In this document: piece by piece, positions 1 to 8,869 of the stretch
How positions within the stretch are numbered: position 1 is the stretch's first letter
Layout of the letters: the number at the start of each line of letters is the position of its first letter
From: Neodontobutis hainanensis
Lineage: Eukaryota > Chordata > Actinopteri > Gobiiformes > Odontobutidae
Reading direction: 5' to 3'
DNA: 64,000 nucleotides
NCBI GenBank assembly: GCA_024349245.1
Contig: JALDNG010000022.1
Span: 8,603,501-8,667,500 of the forward strand
Made by a program: the position numbers and the translations under genes
The notes under the pieces: model-generated
Databases searched by the model: none
Told to the model about the DNA's origin: nothing
Seen by the model: the letters and a program-made list of their open reading frames with translations, nothing else

Positions 1-1
1 C

Positions 2-1418
2 CTTACATCTGATATCCTTGTTAATGAGATGGTTCTTGCCTTTGTAGTTGAAAATGACATGCACTTTCTTTGTTCCAGGGCCACAAATATCAGGACCTGA
101 ACAAGCACAAAAATGGGTGAACAAATAGAGACAACCTAATAATCTGCAATTTAAATTGTTTAGAGACAGTTTATTTCATCATGAAACACACAGTCACATC
201 TTACCAAACATGATGTTGTAGGTAGAGTCTCCATGCATTTCTTCCTGGTTAAGGTCAGAGGGGAACAATTTAATGTATCCTCCTCCACAGTCAATGCTCT
301 GCTCATGTTTCACAGTAAACTGAATGACAAGAGGCTGGCCCTTGTTGCTGAAGTCATCAAAACGGGATGACATTGCATAAAAACGGGCATCCTGACTTGT
401 TTGAAGACCTGCAGAAAAGATTATATCCATATTTGTATTATCAGGGCATTTGTTTCTATCATTTTGGTATAGTTTGACCTTTCTCTAAGATTTGAAAAAA
501 TACACAATCACCAACAAGCAATAAATTTTAGAACATCCCTTAATTGCATCTTTATATGATTTCTATGTAAAAAAAAAAAAGTAAGAAATTTGCTTCTGCA
601 TACAAGCAAATATCAAGGATCCCACAATACAGTATGACCTGTAAAACTACAATCCCATATCCTAACAAAAACAGGGATTAATTAGATTAACAGTGTTCCA
701 ACTCCACTTACCGAAAAAAATAAATAAAAAGAGATTATATTGTCTCTTACCTTTGTCTTTCTCTGCATCCCCGTAAAATTTCCCCGCAGTCAGGACAAAC
801 TTCCCATAGTCAGACTTGTGCTTGGATTCCACCCAGCGACTCTTCCAGGCATCTACACAAAAGGTTATTAAATGGACAATCACTTTGAAGCACGCTCCAT
901 AGCTGCTACTCTACTGCTGACTGCACATTAGAGTAAGTTAAACTGCAGAGACCTACATGGTAAACGTCATTATTATTTATATGTTTTTTTTTTGTTTTTT
1001 TTTTGGGAACAGCAGGGTGTATAGGCTGATAGTAAATGGCCATGAGAGAAAAGCGGGGGTGGGGAAGCAGATATGGTTAGATGAAAGCAAGGAAAAGAAA
1101 GGGATGGAGAAAGGTAAAAAGATTGATGGTGCCTATACAATAGAAATTAAATAACAACACAAATTTAATGCAACATTAAATAAATAAATTGCAGAAGTGA
1201 CTCGTGTGATGGACCTCAATCAATACACCGATTGGTAAACTATTCGTACAGACACAACAAAAGGATCGGAAAACAACGATTCTTAATGCAAATATAAAAA
1301 TTGTTTTTGTGTTAAAGGACTCACCCCCATCTTCAAATTGCTCTCGAAAATACACAGTGGGCTCGGCCAGAACCGATGCGGCCGACACGACCAGCAAAAG
1401 CAGTGACAAGGTAGTCAT
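2..1418 (-). CDS. calr: Calreticulin, 5' part (N-domain), truncated by window start
   Basis: Calreticulin is the Ca2+-binding lectin chaperone of the ER lumen that folds monoglucosylated glycoproteins. Four coding exons are visible: 1325-1418, 751-852, 205-408 and 2-96 (94, 102, 204 and 95 bp, phases consistent). Exon 1 gives a signal peptide (MTTLSLLLLVVSAASVLA) and then EPTVYFREQFEDG. Exon 2 holds SRWVESKHKSDYGKF and FYGDAEKDK. Exon 3 holds GLQTSQDARFYA and the CGGGYIKLF lectin segment. Exon 4 holds PDICGPGTKKVHVIFNYKG. The P-domain, acidic C-domain and KDEL lie outside the window. The start is the first ATG before the signal peptide. A perfect ER stress element lies upstream (1707-1725). 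Fish also carry calreticulin paralogues (calr3-type). I favour calr, but the paralogue call is less certain than the family. Confidence 0.85.
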
Positions 1419-1706
1419 TGAGGTGAGCTGGAGTACCCTGGCAATATATATATATAAAAAATGACTATCTGTGATTACAGTCAAGTCTTCTTTAATGACG
1501 CTATACCTAAGGAGCGCTGTAGTTCGGGAGTCCTTCTTTCTTACAGTAACGTTACAGTGAAAAATGCTGAGACGCCGCCACTGCTCTCCTGTGGGCTCGG
1601 AACAGATGTCTGATTCTGATTGGCTGCAGGTCCTCGAGCGTATTGAGGAAGCGTAACGGCGCTTAACCAATCATGTGCAAGACAACGGGACGAATAATCC
1701 TTAGGA

Positions 1707-1725
1707 CCAATCAGAGCAGACCACG
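1707..1725 (+). promoter_or_regulatory. ER stress response element (ERSE) upstream of calr
   Basis: CCAAT at 1707-1711, nine bases, then CCACG at 1721-1725. This is an exact match to the ERSE consensus CCAAT-N9-CCACG, bound by NF-Y and by ATF6/XBP1 in the unfolded protein response. It lies about 290 bp upstream of the calr start codon on the minus-strand gene, and ERSEs are known to drive mammalian calreticulin. Another CCAAT at 1667-1671 and an inverted one at 1619-1623 have no CCACG partner but could be further NF-Y sites. Confidence 0.8.
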
Positions 1726-2539
1726 CGTAGGCGAAGTAAACACCCATGGAAGGGCTTTCTATTGTAGGCATGGTTGTGTGGATTGTTTGAAATAAGCAAT
1801 CAGCAAAGCATATCATTTCTATTTACTGTTTTATATACATTAATCAACTTGTACAAAACAAGTACAAACCCAAAAACGGTCGCCATGTTTGTAGAGTATT
1901 AATTATTTTGCTCTGTATGACCCCTCTTCTTTCTTTTGGTAAGACTTCATTTGGTTTTGCTAACTTATTATTCAGTAATATTAAGACATTGGACTGTTTA
2001 TTTTTATTTACCTAAAACAACCTTTTTTTTTTTGGAGTTAGTCACAACAAATTTGGGTGAGCAGTAGTGAAGAGAAAAAAACAAGTATAAATATAATATG
2101 TTTAAAACGTATGTATCTAAAGCCACAGCTAAGAGGAACAAGAAGAATCTTGACAGGACACAACATAACTGGCTCATTACAAATTAATCAAATTGACACA
2201 AAAACATTATTTAACACAATGTTAAATGTAAATGTTCACTGTTAAATACATAATATTTACATAACATAAAAATAGAACAGTGTCAAACAATTGTCCCTTT
2301 GAGAAAGACAAACATGATAATTATTGTTAAATGCATGGTTGACAGCATGATTGATTGAGTTTTTATAGGTTTAATCTGAAATTAACTCATATTATATATA
2401 AGTCATATATTCTGGCTTCTGTGACCTGTGACTGACTAAGCTGAACACTCAAAACATAATCCCTTGTAAACAGAACGCTGAACCCAGATTGTTCTAAAGG
2501 AACATAGGTGTAAAAAGGTCTTAATTTAATTTCATTAAA

Positions 2540-2603
<64 letters not shown>

Positions 2604-2962
2604 CACATAAGTAATGTGACATTGACACAAATTTGCACTAATCAACTTGTACTGTCTTTCTCATTGCTCCACCTCATTGCACAGCTGAAGAGGCAACCAC
2701 TTTAAACATTTAATATTTATCCCCTTTCCTGCATTTAACCATCTTTGCAGAATGGGCCATGGTGCTTTCCCAGTCTGGGACAACACTGGGACATTCTTAA
2801 TGGTTAGATTTCTCTAAGGGAACCTGGAGGGTAGACACAAGTTGTGTCTGTAGGGGAGAATATGTGTCACATATTCGTGAGGACATATTTCCTCTGTGGC
2901 TCTATATGCAGTAGATGTATAAAGCACTCTCCCACCTCTGCTTTTCATAGTTTTGTCCCTTC
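1726..2962. other. Intergenic interval between tor3a 3' end and calr promoter
   Basis: I see no gene. It is AT-rich, with a TA microsatellite at 2545-2602. TTTAAT at 2709-2714 reads ATTAAA on the minus strand, about 250 bp past the tor3a stop, and is the best candidate poly(A) signal for tor3a. Confidence 0.6.
2545..2602. repeat. (TA)n microsatellite
   Basis: About 58 bp of uninterrupted TA dinucleotides in the calr-tor3a intergenic interval. Confidence 0.95.
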
Positions 2963-5509
2963 TTATGGCAGAAAAAAGTTGATTCGTTGGGGTATAGACT
3001 TGCAACCCTGGGCTGAAAACAGTCTCTCCTCCTTTGGTACATATAACATGGCTTTAGCCACCTCATCAAGGGTAGCTTCATCGGCTTCAAGACCTCGAGC
3101 TGCATAGGCATCACGGGCACAGAGCTTGATGTGACGATACTCCAAAGGCAGGAAGGGCACAAAGAAATCAATCAAATGTCCAGACATTAGCTCACTCTGA
3201 GCAAAACCACCTGGGGAAAGGACCACAAATATAAATTATTCTTTTAAATTATTAATTCTTATGGTCACAAGAAATTTTATTTAAAATCTATTTCCCATAT
3301 ACTGTCCTTAATCCTATTATTCTTTTTTCAATAAATCCACTCCTCACAGCCAAAGAAAAAAGTGTACAGCTAAAACCCCCTTTTTACGCAACATAAAACA
3401 TGACAGACACTGGGCTTCGAAGCAGTTGTGTACCTTGAGACTCCATTGTTTCAGCCCGTAACCGATGCTCCAGATCTTCCATACCAATGTCCTCTCGATT
3501 TTGTCCCGAGTGCCAGAAGTCCAGTGCTACATCATTTATTGTCGCTCCACCAATGTTACTGTAAATGCACAATATGCTGACATTAATAGAGCGATAAACT
3601 CTTTGCTCATAGCTTGTTTGGTTAGATCAGTAAAAAACAAAGAAAATATATAATGGTAACTTACAAACAAAACAAATTCAATAAATACGTCATGCTGAAT
3701 GTAAATTTCCATTTCTCCAAAATTGCTATATTCCCTGTTTGAATACGCAAAATGTATTGTAAACCAGTAGGAGGGTTTGACATAATTCATTTAAACATAA
3801 ATCAATCAAGAAGGCCTTTTTAGATAAAGGAGGTACCATACTTCACAAAAGTGAACTGTGGCTAAGTTTCAAATGACTATAAAACCAACCTAAGAAAGAG
3901 GAAGATGGCCCTGCGGTAGCTGACGCCATCTACATTGTCATAGTGATCCATAAAAGGTTTGATGGCATCAATGAGGCCAGGATGGAGTTTCTCAGCTTCA
4001 TCAAAGATGAATAAAGTCTGAGGGCAGCGTAGTACCATGTCTCTGATTGCCTCTCGCAGCTGGCCCTTATAAAGAGACAAGTGGTTATACATTTTACTTT
4101 AACTGTGTAATATAAAATTACTATTTAACACAACATTGGAGATTAATATGTCTTTTACAAAGATTGTTTTGATGTGATGCCAACAGTTTACACATGATCA
4201 GTTTAAAGGTTATCTCACAGTAAATCGTGTAAAGTCTAGGTTCATTTGTGTAATAAAACTGTGTCAACACCATCTGGTGAAATCTGTTGACTATTATGTA
4301 AAAAAATGTTTAAATGCAACCATGCAAGGACCTTTTGTCTGAATCAACAAATACCTGGATAAAACAAAATGAATGATTCAGACATTTAGTTTAGTCATAC
4401 TTTCTGAATCAAAGTTTGACTGAAGCATCAGTCTTCACAAAATCAATTATGACAACATACTTTAAAAGCGGATTACAAAATCTAGACTAAATATCTGACG
4501 ATACTGGTGCTAAGTTCATTGACAGCATGTTCCTGGCTGAGCATAATGTTCTGGCCAGCTGCATCCTACCTTGTACGTGTCCACGAGTCTGGCGTGTGGG
4601 AAGTGAAATGGGGCGATGAACAAACGAACACACTCACTCTTCACCCCGTCACGATACAGGTTGTCTGCAATCATTCGAGCTACAAAGTTCTTGCCTGTAC
4701 CTGACCAGCCATGGAATGAAAGAGTAAGTGGCTTGTTAGATTCTGGGTTGTTGATGAAACCCTGAATGGCTTTAAGAACCACAGATTGAGCCAAATGCTG
4801 TCCATGGAGCTTTGTCTGAAGGTCCCTTGACAGACCTGTGGAAGTGCATAGAAAGGATTTCTTAGTTTACCTAGAGCAGTAATGTTGTAACCAACCACAC
4901 AATTAACGAAGTAAAAGTATTTCTAAAAAGGGTTTTCTATATATATAAAGCAAAGACAAAAAACGTGGACCATGTGAGTGATACCTGTGATATTGTTGGA
5001 TATCCTGCAGTCTCCAGACTCACAGCACTGTCCCAAGCCACAGTACCATTGATGCAGCAGGCTGATGTAGTCCTGAGAAAAACCTGCCCATAGGTCTCTG
5101 GTAGGCACTGTTCTCAAAAAACAGAACCAGTTTTTTTTTTTTTTTTTTTTTAAACACAGCAGATAAGTCCCCCGTTGAGAATTATTTGAAAAAAAATTAT
5201 ATAATAAAAAAAATTAAAGTGCAATCTAGTCAGTAGGGAAACCAAGTTTGATACAGTATTGCTAATATTAGTAATGCCCGAGTAACAATATATGCACGCG
5301 AGCACCTTACCTTGCTGTGTAGCATCATCTTGATTTGGCTGACACTCACCCTCCCATATATTGCAATAAAAATAATTAAAGTAATACGTGGAAACATTAG
5401 AAATGCTTTCTAAACGGAATAAGTCAGCCTCTGCGGACCGAACACTAGCCAAATGCAAAAGCCACAGCAAAAACATCAGAGCAGGTGGTCCAAGGCAGTC
5501 CCAGCGCAA
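2963..5509 (-). CDS. tor3a: Torsin-3A-like ER AAA+ ATPase
   Basis: Torsins are ATPases of the ER and nuclear envelope lumen, activated by LAP1/LULL1-type cofactors. There are six exons: 5311-5509, 4985-5107, 4570-4835, 3890-4065, 3434-3558 and 2963-3210. Phases close and give 378 aa (human TOR3A is about 397). Features in order: signal peptide with a hydrophobic FLLWLLHLASVRSA stretch; Cys-rich YCGLGQCCESGDCRISNN; Walker A in SFHGWSGTGKNFVARM; FPHARLVDTYK; Walker B in TLFIFDEAEKLHPG; DVALDFWHSGQNREDI; YFVPFLPLEYRH-type segment (here FFVPFLPLEYRHIKLCARD); C-terminal sensor-II Cys in QGCKSIPQRINFFLP. CRISNN, SFHGWSGTGKNFVARM and the QGCKSI.QRIN..L tail fit TOR3A better than TOR1A. It sits with abl2 and soat1 as in human 1q25. 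Confidence 0.9.
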
Positions 5510-5909
5510 CTGAACACTGACTCGCTTCTCCCATTTATTTAACCCTAGCCTGCATTGGCCACGGGCTGCTCGTTTTAGGGTTTAACGAGCGCTTATCAGA
5601 TGAGATTCAGTGACGAGTGTGCCACAAATAATGGGAGAGTGGGGGTCGCGAATCTCCCCCTGCACCCCGAGAAAAGAAAAAAAAAATTTTAATAACCACT
5701 GTACGTATAAAATCAGTGTAAATTCTTGGTTTTCAGTCATAAAGTGTAATGCTAATGTTGCTAACGTAGCAAAGCCACGTAATTTCCGGTTGCACGGTAG
5801 TTTCCGTTTAAAGTTTTAGACTTCCTTTACATTTAATGTATGGGCTTCTCAAACTAGGGAATATTCGTTAGTATATCTAAATGTATAAAATTTCCACACA
5901 ATACACAAT
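5510..5909. other. tor3a promoter and gas5 3' flank
   Basis: There is no gene in this 400-bp interval. Next to the tor3a start, on the minus strand, there is TAAATAAAT at about 5534-5542 and an inverted CCAAT (ATTGG) at about 5554. I see no clear TATA box or full ERSE. Confidence 0.5.
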
Positions 5910-5928
5910 GGTAATAGCTTTGTTTTTC

Positions 5929-5934
5929 TTTATT
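5929..5934 (-). terminator. gas5 poly(A) signal AATAAA
   Basis: TTTATT on the plus strand (AATAAA on the minus strand) lies near the end of the last gas5 exon, whose acceptor precedes 6003. Confidence 0.75.
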
Positions 5935-6085
5935 TAAGGACAGTTTTACAGCAGTTGCACATTGAAGTCTTCAACAAGCAGAAGTCAAACACCAGCCAGA
6001 AGCCTTGAAAGGGTGGGGAGGGGGGGGCAAACAGTTAGGCCACCTTCACACAAATTTTAATCTTTTGCTTTAATTGGCCAACATG

Positions 6086-6156
6086 ACCTCAGACAAAATG
6101 GAACGGTTGGAGTATAATCAAGGAATATCATTTGGCAGAATCTTAACATCACAGGT
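6086..6156 (-). ncRNA. snord47: Box C/D snoRNA SNORD47 (gas5 intron 10)
   Basis: C box GTGATGT (6146-6152), D box CTGA (6089-6092), ACC/GGT terminal stem. It contains GATTCTGCCAAATGA and the guide ACCGTTCCATTTT found in mammalian U47, which targets 28S rRNA. Its 3' end is 82 nt before the last exon's acceptor. Confidence 0.9.
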
Positions 6157-6288
6157 CAGGTGGCAGTACAGTACAGTCAAATACAAACTACTCACCAAGT
6201 TCTGAGCCCCCTCCTGTAAAAAAAAAAAAAAAAACAAAGATTTTAATAAGTAGTGTAGTTTAGCGGACTAATTTAGCAGACCTTTAAT

Positions 6289-6358
6289 GGGTTACTCAGT
6301 GAATTGATTTTGTCCACACAAGAGTTCAGGTCAGACATTTGAAAACATCACTGAACCC
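6289..6358 (-). ncRNA. snord78: Box C/D snoRNA SNORD78 (gas5 intron 9)
   Basis: C box GTGATGT (6345-6351), D box CTGA (6296-6299), closed by a GGGTT/AACCC stem (6354-6358 with 6289-6293). The guide CAAATGTCTGACCTGA is that of mammalian U78, a 28S rRNA guide. Its 3' end is 75 nt before the next acceptor. Confidence 0.9.
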
Positions 6359-6656
6359 ACAACAATGTGCCAAATAGTAGCCCCACCAACATCTTTACTT
6401 AGGTGTAAATCTCATCTTTATTTCTGCAAGACCGCATGCTTTGTTTGAACACCATGAGGACACTTGTGGTGCATGTGGGCTGCCTTGTGCCCAAGACAGA
6501 ATGTAGGTAATCAGTAGAGCATACAAGGGCCCAAGGTTTTAAAGAGTCTTGCGACACCTTAGTAAGCATCTTCAGACGTTTCTCTGGAAGAGGAAAAAAA
6601 ATATATATACACAATTTGCAAAATAACTACATAACAGCTTCCAGTTTTCATAGCAT

Positions 6657-6722
6657 GTTAGATCAGAGAATAAACGAGTTTCCTCAACTGGATCGGAGAC
6701 CTGATTCACACTCATCACATCT
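6657..6722 (-). ncRNA. Box C/D snoRNA candidate, unassigned (gas5 intron 8)
   Basis: C box GTGATGA (6712-6718) and D box CTGA (6663-6666) are about 46 bp apart, with a weak AGA/TCT stem. Its 3' end is 77 nt before the next acceptor, as for the other gas5 snoRNAs, and it is the only snoRNA-like element in this intron. The presumptive guide upstream of D is ACTCGTTTATTCT. I cannot match it to a named human GAS5 snoRNA or an rRNA target from memory. Confidence 0.65.
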
Positions 6723-6866
6723 GAATAGGCTACAAGCAGAACATTGCTACATTATGCTTACCAATCTTTAATGCAGTTTGAGCAGTCTGCCAGTCAGGTT
6801 TCAAGTCTGTAAGAGGAGGCACTTTAGTTTTACATGTACAGTTCAAAGCCAGTGTAGCTGCATTGT

Positions 6867-6937
6867 TGACCAGGTCAGCTAGAGCTAATATAAGACTTCA
6901 TGGTTCAGTCAGTCTTAATTTGTCATCACACAGGTCA
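6867..6937 (-). ncRNA. snord44: Box C/D snoRNA SNORD44 (gas5 intron 7)
   Basis: C box GTGATGA and D box CTGA (6875-6878), closed by a TGACC/GGTCA stem (6933-6937 with 6867-6871). The guide ATATTAGCTCTAG before the D box matches mammalian U44, which targets the GCTAATACATG region of 18S rRNA. GACTGAACCATGAAGTCTTA also matches U44. Confidence 0.9.
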
Positions 6938-7100
6938 AACAAAAAACCTCAAACCAGGTTCAAGGGCGCATGAGTCTTCAGATATTTACCAGCAATAATG
7001 ACGAGTTGATGCAGTCAGCCAATAATGTTCAGCACCTGCAGAGGACATAATCTTTAGCACATTTTACAGCATCCAAGTCAAGTGGACAGAACAGCGCTGA

Positions 7101-7173
7101 TACATCAGATAGGAGCGAAAGACAAGTTATGTTCTTCATAGTGATTCTGCTGAACTATGCACTCATCATTGTA
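7101..7173 (-). ncRNA. snord80: Box C/D snoRNA SNORD80, copy a (gas5 intron 6)
   Basis: C box ATGATGA (7163-7169), D box CTGA (7105-7108), TACA/TGTA stem. It has both U80 guides: CATAGTTCAGCAGA before D' and GTCTTTCGCTCCTAT before D (28S rRNA targets). It is a near-duplicate of the element at 7323-7397. Confidence 0.9.
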
Positions 7174-7322
7174 ACATTTTATAATTGAAATGGTTAATAC
7201 ATTTACCAACCTTATTGGGGCAAATGCACTGCCATTTGTCAGTCCTGGGGGAAAAAAAGACGAGGGAGAGGCAATCAAAACCCTGAGTTGAGGACATGGT
7301 ACAGCTACAGCAATTATAGTAG

Positions 7323-7397
7323 ATACATCAGCTAGGAGCGAAAGACAAGTTGTGTTCTTCATGGTAATTCTGCTGAACTATGCACTCATCACTGTAT
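7323..7397 (-). ncRNA. snord80: Box C/D snoRNA SNORD80, copy b (gas5 intron 5)
   Basis: C box GTGATGA (7386-7392), D box CTGA (7328-7331), ATACA/TGTAT stem. It carries the same two guides as the copy at 7101-7173, with a few substitutions between copies. Mammalian SNORD77 shares only the first guide with SNORD80, so this copy is SNORD80-like rather than SNORD77. Confidence 0.88.
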
Positions 7398-7540
7398 CAG
7401 ACTTTAGATGAAGAAAACATGACTTTTTGACTCACCAGAGCAACAGCCATAGGATATAAAACCTGCGTAGAGAAAAAAAAATAAAAATAAAGTAGTCAGC
7501 CATACTATCCCACTAGAAGACACTTTCAGGATAAATAATG

Positions 7541-7615
7541 GCGCATCAGTTAATAAATACTCTTTCACTCTTTTTCAGAGAGATTCCCAATGATATAACA
7601 ATCATCATAGTCACC
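7541..7615 (-). ncRNA. snord79: Box C/D snoRNA SNORD79-like (gas5 intron 4)
   Basis: C box ATGATGA (7602-7608), D' box CTGA (7575-7578), D box CTGA (7546-7549). The guide before D', TTGGGAATCTCT, pairs with the GAGATTCCC segment of 28S rRNA, near the SNORD74 site, which fits the known SNORD79 target. Its 3' end is 78 nt before the next acceptor. Confidence 0.78.
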
Positions 7616-7765
7616 CTTTATAAAAGACTACTTAGCCACACAGCTCACTTACCACATGTGGGTGGTGTGCCATCATCTAGTCAAGCCATTTCATTGAGCT
7701 TCAGCTACCTGTGAAAAAGTCAATTAGCTGTGCCCAATACTTTACATTTAAAGTTTGTGCTCCAA

Positions 7766-7849
7766 GTGCCTCAGATAACATGACATGGTGGTTGTCAGTA
7801 TCGTCATCCAGTTTGTCAAGAGTAGCAAATGAGGTCATCACAGTAGCAC
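7766..7849 (-). ncRNA. snord76: Box C/D snoRNA SNORD76 (gas5 intron 3)
   Basis: C box GTGATGA, D box CTGA (7771-7774), GTGC/GCAC stem. It shares ATTTGCTACTCTTGA and AACCACCAT with mammalian U76, a 28S guide. Its 3' end is 57 nt before the next acceptor. Confidence 0.9.
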
Positions 7850-8154
7850 TCAATAACGAACAAGAACTGTTACTTCTGGTGTGTCACGTGAAACAAGTCA
7901 CTTTTTGTAATTATTCAGATTTGAGTTGGCACCAAGTAAGTGCAGTTTATATTATGGCTAAAACCAGGCAAGTCATTACACCATGCTCACAGGTCACATG
8001 ACACAAAGCAGCAGTCCCACATAGGTCACTAAACAGAGTCTGGTTTTTACCTCATAGTGCCTAGTCAAGTCTGTAGCACATCTTCAGCCTACAGGGAAAC
8101 ATTAATAGTTAGTTGGTGTAAAAGCAAAGAAAGTAAAGCCTAAACTACCAGAAT

Positions 8155-8217
8155 GTCTCAGTGATAGTTTGTCAGAAATCACTTCTGTCCACTACTCTTA
8201 TAACATACATCACTGAC
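8155..8217 (-). ncRNA. snord75: Box C/D snoRNA SNORD75 (gas5 intron 2)
   Basis: C box GTGATGT (8207-8213) and D box CTGA (8158-8161). The segment AAGAGTAGTGGACAGAAG and D' TTTCTGA match mammalian U75. Its 3' end is 66 nt before the next acceptor. Confidence 0.9.
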
Positions 8218-8365
8218 CTAGTCATAAGAGGCCTAGTGTTGGCGAAAGCGCTCACCTGTCCATTTGATGCGTTGCAAGGCAGACATTTTAGTTCCATCCT
8301 AGAAAAAACAAATGCGTTGTCAGTGATTCTGTAAAACTAATTAGCAAGCTATGTCGCGCCATTAA

Positions 8366-8444
8366 CTCGTGTGTCAGGTATGTTGGCGTTTCTTCAGTTG
8401 GATTCAGATGTCCCTACCAACATTTTTTTCATCATAGACACGAG
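8366..8444 (-). ncRNA. snord74: Box C/D snoRNA SNORD74 (gas5 intron 1)
   Basis: C box ATGATGA (8429-8435), D box CTGA (8374-8377), strong CTCGTGT/ACACGAG terminal stem. The guide TGTTGGTAGGGACA is that of mammalian U74 (28S rRNA). Its 3' end is 67 nt before the next acceptor. Confidence 0.92.
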
Positions 8445-8857
8445 GTAGGGCCGTAAAGTTTAAGCCAGCTAACTAAACAATTGCATGCATTTGGTATAAA
8501 AAATAAAAAGCTAGATGTACATTTTAATCCAATATAGCTTTGGCTTTTTCTTTGTATGCAAAAGGCACCACTGGATTGTCCTAGCACGTTAAGTAGCCTA
8601 CATGTTAGCTTGGTGAACTCTGGTGTTGCTACCCAGCCACACGTGGGGCAAGGCCTCTACAAAAATCTCTACACTAAAACCCAAAAAGTAATGCAAGAGT
8701 AATCTTCCATGGTATAATAGATTATGCAAGAAAAATAAATAAACTATTCAGACTCAAAGACGCGGGTAGCATACATAAAACGAAATTCAAGAAGAAAAAA
8801 CAGACTTTACCTACATGAGGATCGCGAAAGTGAGGCAGACTAAAGGGCGCACGTCTC

Positions 8858-8864
8858 TTTTATA
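8858..8864 (-). promoter_or_regulatory. gas5 TATA box
   Basis: TATAAAA on the minus strand. Initiation 25-30 bp downstream would fall in a pyrimidine-rich stretch (CCTCACTTTC, about 8826-8835), consistent with the 5'TOP start known for Gas5. Confidence 0.6.
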
Positions 8865-8869
8865 CTTCA

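Larger units (their letters stand above)
5910..8840 (-). ncRNA. gas5: gas5 snoRNA host gene (long non-coding RNA)
   Basis: Gas5 RNA is a 5'TOP non-coding transcript whose introns release box C/D snoRNAs that guide rRNA 2'-O-methylation. I read eleven short exons: 8811-about 8840, 8256-8298, 8051-8088, 7653-7708, 7436-7462, 7207-7244, 6990-7035, 6762-6806, about 6557-6582 (weak donor), 6196-6213, about 5910-6003. Nearly all have clear GT donors and pyrimidine-AG acceptors, and there is no long ORF. Each of the 10 introns carries exactly one C/D snoRNA ending 57-82 nt before the acceptor, the spacing known for intronic C/D snoRNAs. Identity comes from the snoRNAs (74, 75, 76, 79, 80 twice, 44, 78, 47). 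A TATA box lies at 8858-8864 and a poly(A) signal at 5929-5934. Confidence 0.93.

Noticed and set aside
1176..1816. Minus-strand frames of 164 and 91 codons upstream of calr
   Set aside because: Only 1325-1418 is coding (calr exon 1). The upstream part is 5' UTR and promoter, and the downstream part is intron.
2963..5509. First read as a TOR1A-type torsin
   Set aside because: The CRISNN, SFHGWSGTGKNFVARM and QGCKSI motifs, and the abl2/soat1 neighbourhood, fit TOR3A better.
5553..5562. ERSE-II-like ATTGGCCACG near the tor3a start
   Set aside because: The ERSE-II consensus has one base between ATTGG and CCACG. Here they abut, so it is a near match only.
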